Below, piece by piece: positions 26,610 to 35,168 of a DNA stretch of 61,494 nucleotides; position 1 is the stretch's first letter, and each line of letters opens with the position of its first letter. Below the pieces are notes generated by a model. The model worked only from the letters and a program-made list of their open reading frames with translations. It made no database searches and was not told the origin of the DNA. Location: positions 1-61,494 of the forward strand of contig NZ_BMOP01000004.1 in assembly GCF_014647135.1 (NCBI RefSeq). The letters run 5' to 3'. Made by a program: the position numbers and the translations under genes. Source of the DNA: Shewanella xiamenensis. GTDB lineage: Bacteria > Pseudomonadota > Gammaproteobacteria > Enterobacterales > Shewanellaceae.

Positions 26610-27579
26610 ACCCATCGGAGGGGAAGCTGAGTTTCATGAAAACACTCAAAAAGCCCTAACTCAAAGTGGAAGATTTTCCTTAAAACTCATTTTAGAGAAC
26701 GAGGAGTTACGAAAGCATCACTTTTTTATACCGGACTATATTTGCTCAACAATTATCTTAATGCTAGAAATGTACAATATTAGATATAGTTTTTATAAAA
26801 TAAAAGCTGATCTTAAACCTGACTGGACCTCAATAAATCAGGAAATCGATGTACTTTACGTTATAAATTACTTTGGACAATTAACACAACTTCCAAAGAG
26901 CATTAATGCTAAAACTATACTTATCATTGATGACGTATTCTTCCCTTATCCTAGAATACCAACAGTCCCAAACCCCTACTTTAGTTTTAATAGTCTGAGA
27001 AAAATTACATCTGTCGCTGATGGTAGTATATTGTTGAGTAATAAAAAATTACAACACAAATTAGTAATGCCAGTGGCAGAAACTAATTTTACAAGATTAA
27101 AATATCAAGCCAAGAGCAAAAAGTACGAATATATTAACCATAACAATGACTTTAACATACAACTTGAGAAGGATTATTTAGCTGATTTCGAAAGAGCTGA
27201 ACTCATTTTAGACAATCAAGAAGATATAACCAGCATATCATTAAATAGTCAGATTGGTTTATTTGAGTTTTATATTAAGATTGAAGATGAAAGAAAAAGA
27301 AGAAATGAAAATTATTTTATTTTAAAAAACTCCTTATCCGATCATATCGTTAATATCGAATCAGACTTTTATTCCTTTGCCATATTAAAATTACCTAACG
27401 CTGAAAAATTAAAATTAAAATTAATGGAATATAAAATCTACCTCCCTAACCACTGGCCAAAAATGAATTTAATAAATAACATTAGTACTCAGTGGCTATC
27501 AGTACCTGTTGACTCTCGTTATAACAATGAAGACATGCAGAGAATAGTAAATACCATCAAAATTCTTACCGATGAATAA
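26590..27579 (+). CDS. DegT-like PLP-fold protein of unknown role
   Basis: 329 residues; distantly related to DegT/DnrJ/EryC1 aminotransferases. Readable landmarks are an N-terminal IGGEAEF and SGRFSLKLIL, then FFIPDYICSTIIL, LIIDDVFFPY (Asp114/115 in the place of the PLP-nitrogen Asp) and YFSFNSLRKITSVADGSILL (Lys138 in the place of the Schiff-base lysine). Glycine-rich GGGG after the lysine is lost (SVADG). It overlaps legG by 20 bases. It may be a second aminotransferase or a non-catalytic sensor. Very AT-rich, like its neighbours. Function unknown. Confidence 0.6.
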   Translation: MTFQRIKPIGGEAEFHENTQKALTQSGRFSLKLILENEELRKHHFFIPDYICSTIILMLEMYNIRYSFYKIKADLKPDWTSINQEIDVLYVINYFGQLTQLPKSINAKTILIIDDVFFPYPRIPTVPNPYFSFNSLRKITSVADGSILLSNKKLQHKLVMPVAETNFTRLKYQAKSKKYEYINHNNDFNIQLEKDYLADFERAELILDNQEDITSISLNSQIGLFEFYIKIEDERKRRNENYFILKNSLSDHIVNIESDFYSFAILKLPNAEKLKLKLMEYKIYLPNHWPKMNLINNISTQWLSVPVDSRYNNEDMQRIVNTIKILTDE

Positions 27580-27603
27580 GTTATAATTATTTACTTTATC
27601 GTG

Positions 27604-30078
27604 CTATTCCAAAGTGGCAATATTTTTTAACATGCCATATGCTATCTTATTAGCTGGCTCAACACTAATAATATACTCACAAGCCACTTTCGCAGAGTCA
27701 TAAGCTTGGATCTCAAAGAACAATTTAGCTAATGATAGCCAAACTTGAATATCTTCTCCATAAAGGGTTAAATATTTATTATAGCTTTCAATTGCACCTA
27801 TAACATCCGAAGTCAAGTATTGCAGACGTGCCAACTTTGGTAAAAAACTAGGAGAAAAATCGCTTAATTCTTTCAATCCATCTACGGCTCGATGATAATT
27901 TTGGTTCCCGATTGAGATCCCGACAATTTGATTAAGAGCATATATACGATGATTTTCAACAGTTGTATTTTCAAAAAAACTCAATGCTAAATCTAGCTCT
28001 TTACGTAATACATTGATATAGCCATTTATCAAAGACTGTAAAGATAGTTTCGAACCATCATCTCCAGGTTGCATCGATAATGATGCGTTTAGCTTTAACA
28101 ATCCCCCCATATCCCTTTTTGCAAATAATTGAACAACCTTATGTTCTAAGTTATCAATACTCACCTGTTTTTTTATTGTATTGAAGTGCGTAGTGTCATT
28201 AGATTTTAACAACTCAGTAAACTTATTCGCCATAATCTTAAAGGAATTTAAAACTCCTTCAGACAATGCACTTGAATTATTATTTAAATAAAAAGTAGCT
28301 CTACCATACTGTTTATCGTTATCCCATTGTGCTAAGAGATTTTCAAAGTTTGGATTATCATTCAACTCATCAATTCTAGATTCAGTTCTTTTAATTGCAT
28401 TATTTATGAGTTTTAAAAGGCCGTTTGCACTATTTATATATGCTTGATAATATAGCCTACCATTTTCTTCCAGCTTTTTATTATCCCAATTTTCTACATT
28501 ATCAGGAGCCATAAACTCAACAAAATAACTTAATCCATAAGCTTTAAGTAACTTTCCTAAATAGCTATACTTCTTATCTAAAATTTGTTGTTTTTTTTGC
28601 AACTTATCTGCTAGATCAATAGTTCCCTTCAAATAGAATTTTGCATTAATTTCTATACACTCATTTGCAAGTGACACAATTGTCGATAAATCTCGCTTTA
28701 CCTTAAGTAGTTCTTGAAAAGCTTCCTTATATGCATCATTTTTTTTAGAAGATGTCAAAGTACTACAATATTGAGATAGTATATTTCTGGCACTGTCAGA
28801 AACTCCATTCAATTCAATATCAATAATATCTTGATAAATTGTACCTTTTATCTTTGCACCATTACGAGCCAAATTGATAACTGAAACAGGTTTATCCATT
28901 TCTTCTAAAGCCTGTTCAATTTTTTCCTTTGCTGTTACTAGTGGAAAAGATGTTTCAGCTTTTTGTCCATTGTTTGTTTCAACCCATAAACCATCTGCAG
29001 TTAAGCTAGGCCCAAAGGATGCTTCTATACTACCTTTTGCATGTGTATAACCATCCGATGAGAAGCATAAATCAACGCCTGCAAAAAGAATTTGTGAAAA
29101 ACCTACACCTAAGGCAAACGATAGAGCAGAATTTGTGACTGTCGGTCCAGCTGATAAGATATTCTCAAGGTTACACTTACTCCCCCATGGAAATCTTGAC
29201 CCAAGATAAATGTTAGGTCCATTCCATTGAGAGACTAATGAAGAAACAACGTGATAAGAGTTAACTAAAATTACATGAGATGGGAAAAGTAGAGCTTCTT
29301 TACTGACATCAAAACTGTCATCAAAAGGATCAACAGACACAACTATATCAGGTATTAACCCTACATCTTGAAGTCGTTTCGCTATTCTTGAAACAGCTAT
29401 AATTACCATTGATTCTTTATTATGAATAACCCATGGTAAAACATCATCCAATGAAGGTCCACCCCCTAAAATTATGCATGATGCCCCATCAAAACACCCT
29501 TTTAAAGGCATAACAGGAAGAATGTTTTCGCATACATTTTGTAATTGCCTTATTATAAAATTCTCACTACCTAATGTAACGCGATTCAAAAATGATAACC
29601 GTTCTAAAAATGCATGCGCCTTAAATTTAATGCCGTGGTAGATATCAAGATAGTCATAACATGCACCTAGCGACTCAAAAAATCTTAACTTATTTTTGTA
29701 TATATACTGAGCTATGTTACTATTATTAATTATGCCTTCCAAATCTTCATAATTTAGTAGAAAAACATTTTCGCTTTCAATACTATTAACATCTTTATTC
29801 AAAAATTCTATTACATCTTGATGCTCAACGAAATAATATACGGAATTATCATCATTCCTAAAATTAACAATGTAATCAATCAACAAACCTGAGTCTGTAC
29901 CGATGACAACATTAAAAGTGTCTTTTTCGAATATTTCATCTTTGAAATGAGATTTGAAAACCATTTTTGACTCGAAGCGATCAAATGTGATTTGATTTAT
30001 TGCATGAATAACTTTCTCACCAAATTTATTGGATGAAAAAAACAATCCGCTGCTTTCATTTTTTTCTTTATTAATCAC
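27604..30078 (-). CDS. Large Maf-type (DUF115) flagellin glycosyltransferase with C-terminal repeats
   Basis: 824 residues. The DUF115 core lies at about residues 160-400: CIILGGGPSLDDVLPWVI, DIVVSVDPFDDSFDVSKEA, SAGPTVTNSALSFALGVGFSQILFAGVDLCFS, then DGYTHAKGS. The C-terminal 150 residues look like tetratricopeptide-type helices (FFEIQAYDSAKVACEYIISVEPANK). It differs strongly from the Maf at 18973-20280, so the two may serve different flagellins, sugars or sites. It follows legF by 22 bases and is strongly AT-rich. Confidence 0.82.
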   Translation of the reverse strand: MINKEKNESSGLFFSSNKFGEKVIHAINQITFDRFESKMVFKSHFKDEIFEKDTFNVVIGTDSGLLIDYIVNFRNDDNSVYYFVEHQDVIEFLNKDVNSIESENVFLLNYEDLEGIINNSNIAQYIYKNKLRFFESLGACYDYLDIYHGIKFKAHAFLERLSFLNRVTLGSENFIIRQLQNVCENILPVMPLKGCFDGASCIILGGGPSLDDVLPWVIHNKESMVIIAVSRIAKRLQDVGLIPDIVVSVDPFDDSFDVSKEALLFPSHVILVNSYHVVSSLVSQWNGPNIYLGSRFPWGSKCNLENILSAGPTVTNSALSFALGVGFSQILFAGVDLCFSSDGYTHAKGSIEASFGPSLTADGLWVETNNGQKAETSFPLVTAKEKIEQALEEMDKPVSVINLARNGAKIKGTIYQDIIDIELNGVSDSARNILSQYCSTLTSSKKNDAYKEAFQELLKVKRDLSTIVSLANECIEINAKFYLKGTIDLADKLQKKQQILDKKYSYLGKLLKAYGLSYFVEFMAPDNVENWDNKKLEENGRLYYQAYINSANGLLKLINNAIKRTESRIDELNDNPNFENLLAQWDNDKQYGRATFYLNNNSSALSEGVLNSFKIMANKFTELLKSNDTTHFNTIKKQVSIDNLEHKVVQLFAKRDMGGLLKLNASLSMQPGDDGSKLSLQSLINGYINVLRKELDLALSFFENTTVENHRIYALNQIVGISIGNQNYHRAVDGLKELSDFSPSFLPKLARLQYLTSDVIGAIESYNKYLTLYGEDIQVWLSLAKLFFEIQAYDSAKVACEYIISVEPANKIAYGMLKNIATLE

Positions 30079-30100
30079 ATTAAATCCTTCATATTATTAA

Positions 30101-30796
30101 TCAAACATTTTTAGAAGCAATAAACTCTGCAAAATCAAAGTCTAACTTATTATCAATATCAATTGAGCGTTCGTTTGGCATAACATAAGCATAGACATTT
30201 GGAGAGTAAAAAAATGATTCTCGCCTCTTCAATTCCTTAACTGAATACAAATAAATTGCGCCATTTAATCTATAATAGGTAGGTAAATCTTGACTTCTTC
30301 TATTTATAATGTTATCAGATATAAAGTTATCTAACTGCATACTTTCAGGTAAAACATTTGACCATAACGGGCTGTGTTCACATTCAGTAACAGAAATAAC
30401 ACCATCAGCATTTTTATTTTTATATTGTTTTATTGCCAGAGCAATATCTTCTACCGTTCTTAACGGTGATGTTGGTTGAAGTAATAATAAGAGATCATAG
30501 TTTTCGCCTTGTTTTTCCAAAAAGTTAATAGCATGAAGAACAACATCTAATGACGATGCTTTATCCGTAGAGAGCTCTGCAGGACGAAGAAAAGGGACTG
30601 ATGCACCATATTTCCTTGCAACTTCAGCAATATCTTCTGTATCAGTACTAACAACAACAGATGTGACCAAAGGGCATGCTTTGGCTACTTCAACACTTTG
30701 TGCTATCAAAGGTTTCCCTAAAAAGGGTAAAATATTTTTCCCTTTTAATCTTTTGCTACCACCTCTGGCAGGAATCAAGGCAAGTATTTTACTCAT
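30101..30796 (-). CDS. legF: CMP-legionaminate/acylneuraminate cytidylyltransferase
   Basis: 231 residues. It activates the nonulosonic acid with CTP. The N-terminal ALIPARGGSKRLKGKNILPFLGKPLIAQSV and SVVVSTDTEDIAEVARKYGA, LLLLQPTSPLRT and DFAEFIASK motifs define the family. It lies seven bases downstream of the PtmE-type gene on the same strand. LegF and NeuA cannot be separated by eye; context favours legionaminic acid. Confidence 0.9.
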   Translation of the reverse strand: MSKILALIPARGGSKRLKGKNILPFLGKPLIAQSVEVAKACPLVTSVVVSTDTEDIAEVARKYGASVPFLRPAELSTDKASSLDVVLHAINFLEKQGENYDLLLLLQPTSPLRTVEDIALAIKQYKNKNADGVISVTECEHSPLWSNVLPESMQLDNFISDNIINRRSQDLPTYYRLNGAIYLYSVKELKRRESFFYSPNVYAYVMPNERSIDIDNKLDFDFAEFIASKNV

Positions 30797-30802
30797 AATT
30801 CA

Positions 30803-31855
30803 CTATATTCCTAACCTTACGATATCTGCTTGAGCCCGGTCAAAATCATCTAATCTACCGATATCTAACCAATATTCATGAATTGGAAACATTAAAACTT
30901 CTTTTTTTTCTTCAATAACGTTTTGTAACAATGTTGGCATATCTATTCTCGTGTTAGCTTCAACTTTTCTGACTAACTCAGGAGTTAACACATAAATTCC
31001 AGCATTAACAAAAAAACGTTGAACAGGTTTTTCTTCCATAGACAAAATATGATGCCCATCACCAGTAATGACACCATAAGGGACCTGATACTCATAATCT
31101 CTAACACACATGGTCGCCATTGCACTATTATCATTATGAAATTCTAATAATCGTTCAAAATCTACATTTGTCAGAATATCACCATTCATCATGACCAATG
31201 GTAATTCAGGTAAATTTTTCGGCAATAGACTTAAGGCACCACCAGTCCCCAATGGCTGATTTTCTTCTATGTATTGTATATTTACTCCCCATTTCGAGCC
31301 ATCACCAAAATGCTCTCGAATCAGTTCAGGCTTATAAAATACAGAGATATAGAAATTGACAAATCCAGCTCTAATGAAACTGAGTAAAATTGTTTCTAGT
31401 ATCGGACGACCACCCACATTGAGTAATGGCTTGGGGTAGTTATCTGTCAATGGTCTAAGGCGTGTACCAAATCCACCAGCCATCAGAAAAACAGGATTTA
31501 GATGCTCGAACTTTTTAGAAACAGAACTTAATGTCTGTAAATCTACAACTTTTCCATTTTCGATGAGTGGAATTGAAGTGATTGCCTTGTCATGCATCAT
31601 TTTAGCAAGTATTTTTTTACTCGTGCCAAGTGGCGCAGTAACAGGTGTAGTGAACATGATCTCTGACACACTTGAAGCTAAACTTACCCCTCTTAAAATA
31701 CCGCGCCTGATATCTCCATCCGTGATAGTGCCAAGTAATCTACTTTCATCATCAACAACTAAGACTACTTTAATTATCTCATTGTTTAATACTTCGATAG
31801 CCTTAAGAATGGAATCATTTGCGGTGAGAAGAGACCTTAACCAACTGTTATTCAT
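30803..31855 (-). CDS. ptmE: CBS-domain sugar-1-phosphate nucleotidyltransferase, PtmE type
   Basis: About 350 residues. Two CBS motifs occupy residues 1-115; a nucleotidyltransferase domain follows (FLMAGGFGTRLRPLTDNYPKPLLNVGGRPILETIL). In Campylobacter jejuni the CBS-fused PtmE is a glucosamine-1-phosphate guanylyltransferase that starts the GDP-linked legionaminic route; this gene is probably the same. I chose the ATG at 31855 because the residues before it (frame open to 31951) do not belong to the CBS domain. First gene of the minus-strand half of the locus. Confidence 0.82.
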   Translation of the reverse strand: MNNSWLRSLLTANDSILKAIEVLNNEIIKVVLVVDDESRLLGTITDGDIRRGILRGVSLASSVSEIMFTTPVTAPLGTSKKILAKMMHDKAITSIPLIENGKVVDLQTLSSVSKKFEHLNPVFLMAGGFGTRLRPLTDNYPKPLLNVGGRPILETILLSFIRAGFVNFYISVFYKPELIREHFGDGSKWGVNIQYIEENQPLGTGGALSLLPKNLPELPLVMMNGDILTNVDFERLLEFHNDNSAMATMCVRDYEYQVPYGVITGDGHHILSMEEKPVQRFFVNAGIYVLTPELVRKVEANTRIDMPTLLQNVIEEKKEVLMFPIHEYWLDIGRLDDFDRAQADIVRLGI

Positions 31856-32059
31856 ATTGAACCACCCATGCTCATAAAAAGTACAAGCTTCGATATCACT
31901 GATTATTGACGAATCTATCACTAGGTTACACACAAGCAAAATATAAGCCAAAACAACAAGTCATGCCATGTATCTGTCTCAAAGGATAATTATCGACTCT
32001 ATTACTGTGTGCCTGGGCTGAAAATGGTATATTACATCTCAATTTTTAACTTGTAGAAG

Positions 32060-32554
32060 ATGGGTCTCTTGAATAGTAAATTTTCCTATATCCCTTTGAA
32101 TGATTATCGCCGTAAGTGGATTTTTAACCACAAAGATTTACCTGTAAGCGATGAGGACAAGACTGTCATTCTGCCGCTAACGGATAAAAGCGCCATGCTG
32201 GTGTGGAATCAGTGGATTAGCAATAAAAGTAGCCGCGCCGAACAGTTTACTAAAGGGGATTGGGCCGCCAAAGCCAACGCATGGGTCAAAACAGATCATT
32301 GGCAGAGTGCGTGGGACAGTGAAGATAACAGTCTACCTGAGATGTTAGCCGAGTTTATTCAGTGGCCAGAGGATACTCAGGTCTATTTTTGCTACGAAAA
32401 ATATCAAGTGATTGAGACTCGTTGGGATGTGTTTGTCCGCAATTGGAAGTGCTTTCTGTTTTTTGATGATGGCCCAATCCTGATCTCCCCTAAGCAAAAA
32501 CAAGCGGTGATGTTTGAGCAAAATGGCCAATATAAATTAGGCGTTCGTGGCTGA
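32060..32554 (+). CDS. DUF2947-type protein
   Basis: 164 residues, no signal peptide and no membrane segment. Many Trp and acidic residues (DDGPILISPKQKQ; MLVWNQWISNKSSRAEQFTKGDWAAKANAWVKTDHWQSAW). I recognise it as the DUF2947 family, found mainly in Shewanella and Vibrio; the function is unknown. It is divergent from the ptmE gene, marking the right edge of the glycosylation locus, where base composition returns to the host norm. Confidence 0.7.
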   Translation: MGLLNSKFSYIPLNDYRRKWIFNHKDLPVSDEDKTVILPLTDKSAMLVWNQWISNKSSRAEQFTKGDWAAKANAWVKTDHWQSAWDSEDNSLPEMLAEFIQWPEDTQVYFCYEKYQVIETRWDVFVRNWKCFLFFDDGPILISPKQKQAVMFEQNGQYKLGVRG

Positions 32555-32656
32555 CCCTGTCAGCTAATAAACTAAACAGGTCGAATATTTCTTCACACAT
32601 ATCGCTTTTTTAATGCGCTCGACAAGGAAAAGTCGTCTTGTTTTGCCTAAGTCACC

Positions 32657-32687
32657 AGCGATAGCTTGCACAGATTAGGCTATCGCT
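32657..32687. other. Intergenic hairpin of unknown role
   Basis: AGCGATAGC (32657-32665) pairs with GCTATCGCT (32679-32687). No T run follows, so it is not a good intrinsic terminator. It lies between the DUF2947 gene and the chalcone isomerase-like gene. Confidence 0.4.
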
Positions 32688-32798
32688 CCTCTTGGGTTTC
32701 GATTAGTATCGCTTCGCAATCTACAGATAAATCACCGTTCGAGTCACTCAGATGATTGATACACTCAACGGCCATAACTAAAAAATATGAGGTGTATA

Positions 32799-33359
32799 AT
32801 GAAGTTACTCTCAACCTTAACGCTCACTACTGCTTTGCTTTTTCCACTATTTACCCAAGCTAAAGAAGTGTCAGGTGTTCAAGTCGCCGACAGCATTACG
32901 CTCGATGCTCAGGCGCTGCAATTAAATGGCGCCGGTGTCCGCAGCAAATTCTTTATGGATTTGTATGTCGGTAGTCTGTACGTGCCCACTCCCAGCAAAA
33001 CCACCGCCGAGGTGATCAATGCTCCGATAGCCGCGATTCGCCTTAATATTACGTCTGGAATGATTACGTCTGAGAAAATGCGTGATGCGATAACCGAAGG
33101 TTTTGAGCATGCAACCGCCGATAATACGACTGATATTCAGCCACAAATTGATGCGTTTATGGCGCTATTTAAGGATGAAATTAAACAAGGTGACCAATTT
33201 ACCTTAGTCGCCAACAAAAGCCGTGGTGTGACCGCCTATAAAAATGGCCAAGAACAAGCCACGATTGAAGGTGAAATGTTCCGTCAAGCCTTACTCAAGA
33301 TTTGGTTAGGTGAAAAACCAGCCCAGACAAGCCTCAAAGAAGCCATGCTGGGCCAGTAA
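32799..33359 (+). CDS. Periplasmic chalcone isomerase-like protein
   Basis: 186 residues with a Sec signal peptide (1-21, cut after TQA). The mature domain is chalcone isomerase-like: LNGAGVRSKFFMDLYVGSLYVPTPSKTTAEVI, then FMALFKDEIKQGDQFTLV. Bacterial members have no known enzyme activity and some may bind fatty acids. I chose the ATG at 32799 because GAGGTG precedes it; the ATG at 32787 lies inside that ribosome site. It ends back-to-back with the next gene's stop, with zero bases between. Confidence 0.8.
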   Translation: MKLLSTLTLTTALLFPLFTQAKEVSGVQVADSITLDAQALQLNGAGVRSKFFMDLYVGSLYVPTPSKTTAEVINAPIAAIRLNITSGMITSEKMRDAITEGFEHATADNTTDIQPQIDAFMALFKDEIKQGDQFTLVANKSRGVTAYKNGQEQATIEGEMFRQALLKIWLGEKPAQTSLKEAMLGQ

Positions 33360-34295
33360 TTAAAATCGAAACTCGAGATCCAAGGCCGCTGCGCCTTGGT
33401 TATCGAGATCAAGCGCGGCCTCATCGGTCACTTCTAATTCACCGTTAAAGTAATAGCCCGCGTAGAGATTTAACGCGATTGCTGGTGTCATACGCCAACC
33501 AGCTCGTAGATAGCTCACCCATTCATTGGTTTCGACTACCGTTTCATCATCAGCAATTAAAAATCGCTCCGTGCGGCGCGAATTACCCAAGCCCACGTTC
33601 CAAGCGGGATTGAACTGATAGCTAAGTTCCAATCCTGCTGGCCCACTAAAGCCCGCTTGGAAAGGGTTTGCTAGACGCCAGCGATCATTAATCTGCCAGC
33701 TCACAGCAAGGTAAGGCAAAGTACGCACTTCATCTATGTCATTCAAGTAGGCCACACCAAAGCCCAGCATGTTTCCCGACTCAAAAGCATACATGGCCGA
33801 GGCAACCACACCATAACTTTGAGCATTACTGGCGGACGCGGTATCGGCATAAGCATATTGGATTTGTGGCGAAAGCATAAATGACCAATGCTTATCCATC
33901 CGATAATTAACAGATAGGCTCGCACGGTAGCGATCGATATTTTCCCAGGTTTCACCCACATCACTAAACAATGCTGCCGTATTATTGGCGCCTGTTAAAC
34001 GAATATTACGCCAATCGTAGTCAAGTCTGTCGTAGCCAAGTCTCATCCCAACGGACCATTGTTGACTCAAGGGCATAGTCACGCCAGCGTTAAGTAACAG
34101 GCTATCCCGCTGCAACTCAGTTTCACCATTAGCAACGTTGGCACTCTGGGTACTAATTTGCGATACGCTGACCTTAAAAGGCTTATATTCTTGGCGAGGC
34201 TCAGCTGCGAAAACGGAGTAACTCAACAAAGGCATCAACCCTATGAACACTATGCTGGGGTTAATATTGACTGGTGAATGAAGTGGTTTAGCCAC
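33360..34295 (-). CDS. Outer-membrane beta-barrel protein (DUF6268-like)
   Basis: About 311 residues. Signal sequence (hydrophobic core IVFIGLMPLLSYSVFA, cut before EPRQE), then alternating aromatic strands and a C-terminal aromatic end (LDLEFRF), the pattern for BAM-assembled barrels. I chose the GTG at 34295 because AAGGAG lies five bases upstream; the ATG at 34310 sits inside that ribosome site. The function is unknown. It is convergent with the chalcone isomerase-like gene and downstream of tetR. Confidence 0.75.
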   Translation of the reverse strand: MAKPLHSPVNINPSIVFIGLMPLLSYSVFAAEPRQEYKPFKVSVSQISTQSANVANGETELQRDSLLLNAGVTMPLSQQWSVGMRLGYDRLDYDWRNIRLTGANNTAALFSDVGETWENIDRYRASLSVNYRMDKHWSFMLSPQIQYAYADTASASNAQSYGVVASAMYAFESGNMLGFGVAYLNDIDEVRTLPYLAVSWQINDRWRLANPFQAGFSGPAGLELSYQFNPAWNVGLGNSRRTERFLIADDETVVETNEWVSYLRAGWRMTPAIALNLYAGYYFNGELEVTDEAALDLDNQGAAALDLEFRF

Positions 34296-34360
34296 GCCTG
34301 CTCCTTGCATTACTGGTTGATGATATGTTGCGTATAATACGTGTTACCCAAGACAAAAGT

Positions 34361-34381
34361 TCATTCTTAATCGAAGAATGA
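34361..34381 (-). terminator. Probable terminator of tetR
   Basis: TCATTCTT (34361-34368) pairs with AAGAATGA (34374-34381); on the minus strand it is followed by ACTTTTG. A modest hairpin 30 bases after the tetR stop. Confidence 0.45.
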
Positions 34382-34410
34382 TACAAACTGATACCTTAAC
34401 GCCACTTTAG

Positions 34411-35031
34411 TTAAACACAATAAGCTTTTAGGAACATCTCGGCACAACCCCGAATATACTGCTCACGTTCCCCCAATAAACTCTCGGTTTCTAGCCCCAA
34501 CTCTAACCTGAGCTTCAATTCACCAAACAGCATTAAACATAAACGAACCGCACAGTGATGCGGTTGTGGAAATCGATACAATCCAAGCGCCTCAACCGCC
34601 ACTAAATATTTTGTCAGCATCGCAAGCATATGTTGTGGGCCCGCCTCAAAAAATAAGCGTGAGACTTCAGGGTGGCTTTCCGATTGCGCCACACAGGCTT
34701 TAAAGACGGTAATAGCCTCAGGGCTGACAATCATTTCACCAAATTGCAACGCAAACTCGGTGATAGTGGCTTCGGGTTGGCTTGGATCACTCAGCAAGTC
34801 GTCATGTAAATTGTGACCCACGCATTTTGACTCAATCGCAGCCACAAACAGGTCATCTTTACTGCCATAGTGAGAATAAACGGTTTGCTTAGAAACACCC
34901 GCCAATTTAGCGACTTCATCCATACTGGTATGGGGAAAACCCTGGCGGCAAAACAAGTCAATGGCCGCCACTAGCACTTGCTGTTTCTTTTGTTCACTGC
35001 GGCTCATCGGGATCTCGGTGGACTGAGTCAT
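34411..35031 (-). CDS. TetR-family repressor of the adjacent efflux pump
   Basis: About 206 residues. The N-terminal helix-turn-helix is clear (VLVAAIDLFCRQGFPHTSMDEVAKLAGVSKQTVYSHYGSKDDLFVAAI); the rest is a ligand-binding helical domain. A TTG at 35043 could start four codons earlier, but the ATG at 35031 is preferred. It is divergent from the RND pump, and two palindromes stand between them, so it most likely represses both. The inducer is unknown. Confidence 0.9.
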   Translation of the reverse strand: MTQSTEIPMSRSEQKKQQVLVAAIDLFCRQGFPHTSMDEVAKLAGVSKQTVYSHYGSKDDLFVAAIESKCVGHNLHDDLLSDPSQPEATITEFALQFGEMIVSPEAITVFKACVAQSESHPEVSRLFFEAGPQHMLAMLTKYLVAVEALGLYRFPQPHHCAVRLCLMLFGELKLRLELGLETESLLGEREQYIRGCAEMFLKAYCV

Positions 35032-35085
35032 ATCTTCACTCAAGGTAGCAACATAATTAATTCGTATTAGTTAAGCATAAAATAG

Positions 35086-35100
35086 ACTAGACAGTCCAGT
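35086..35100. promoter_or_regulatory. Palindromic operator 1 (TetR-type)
   Basis: ACTAGACAGTCCAGT is an odd-centred dyad: ACT-R-GAC-W-GTC-Y-AGT. It lies in the divergent gap between tetR and the pump genes and shares the half-site with operator 2. Confidence 0.75.
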
Positions 35101-35108
35101 TCCGCACA

Positions 35109-35128
35109 ACTAGACTAGCAAGTCTAGT
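35109..35128. promoter_or_regulatory. Palindromic operator 2 (TetR-type)
   Basis: ACTAGACT (35109-35116) and AGTCTAGT (35121-35128) are perfect inverted copies with a four-base spacer. It lies 23 bases from operator 1, roughly two helical turns, which would suit cooperative binding of two dimers. Confidence 0.8.
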
Positions 35129-35168
35129 TACATAAAATTAACCTTAAGCTTACAACGGAAGGATTCAA

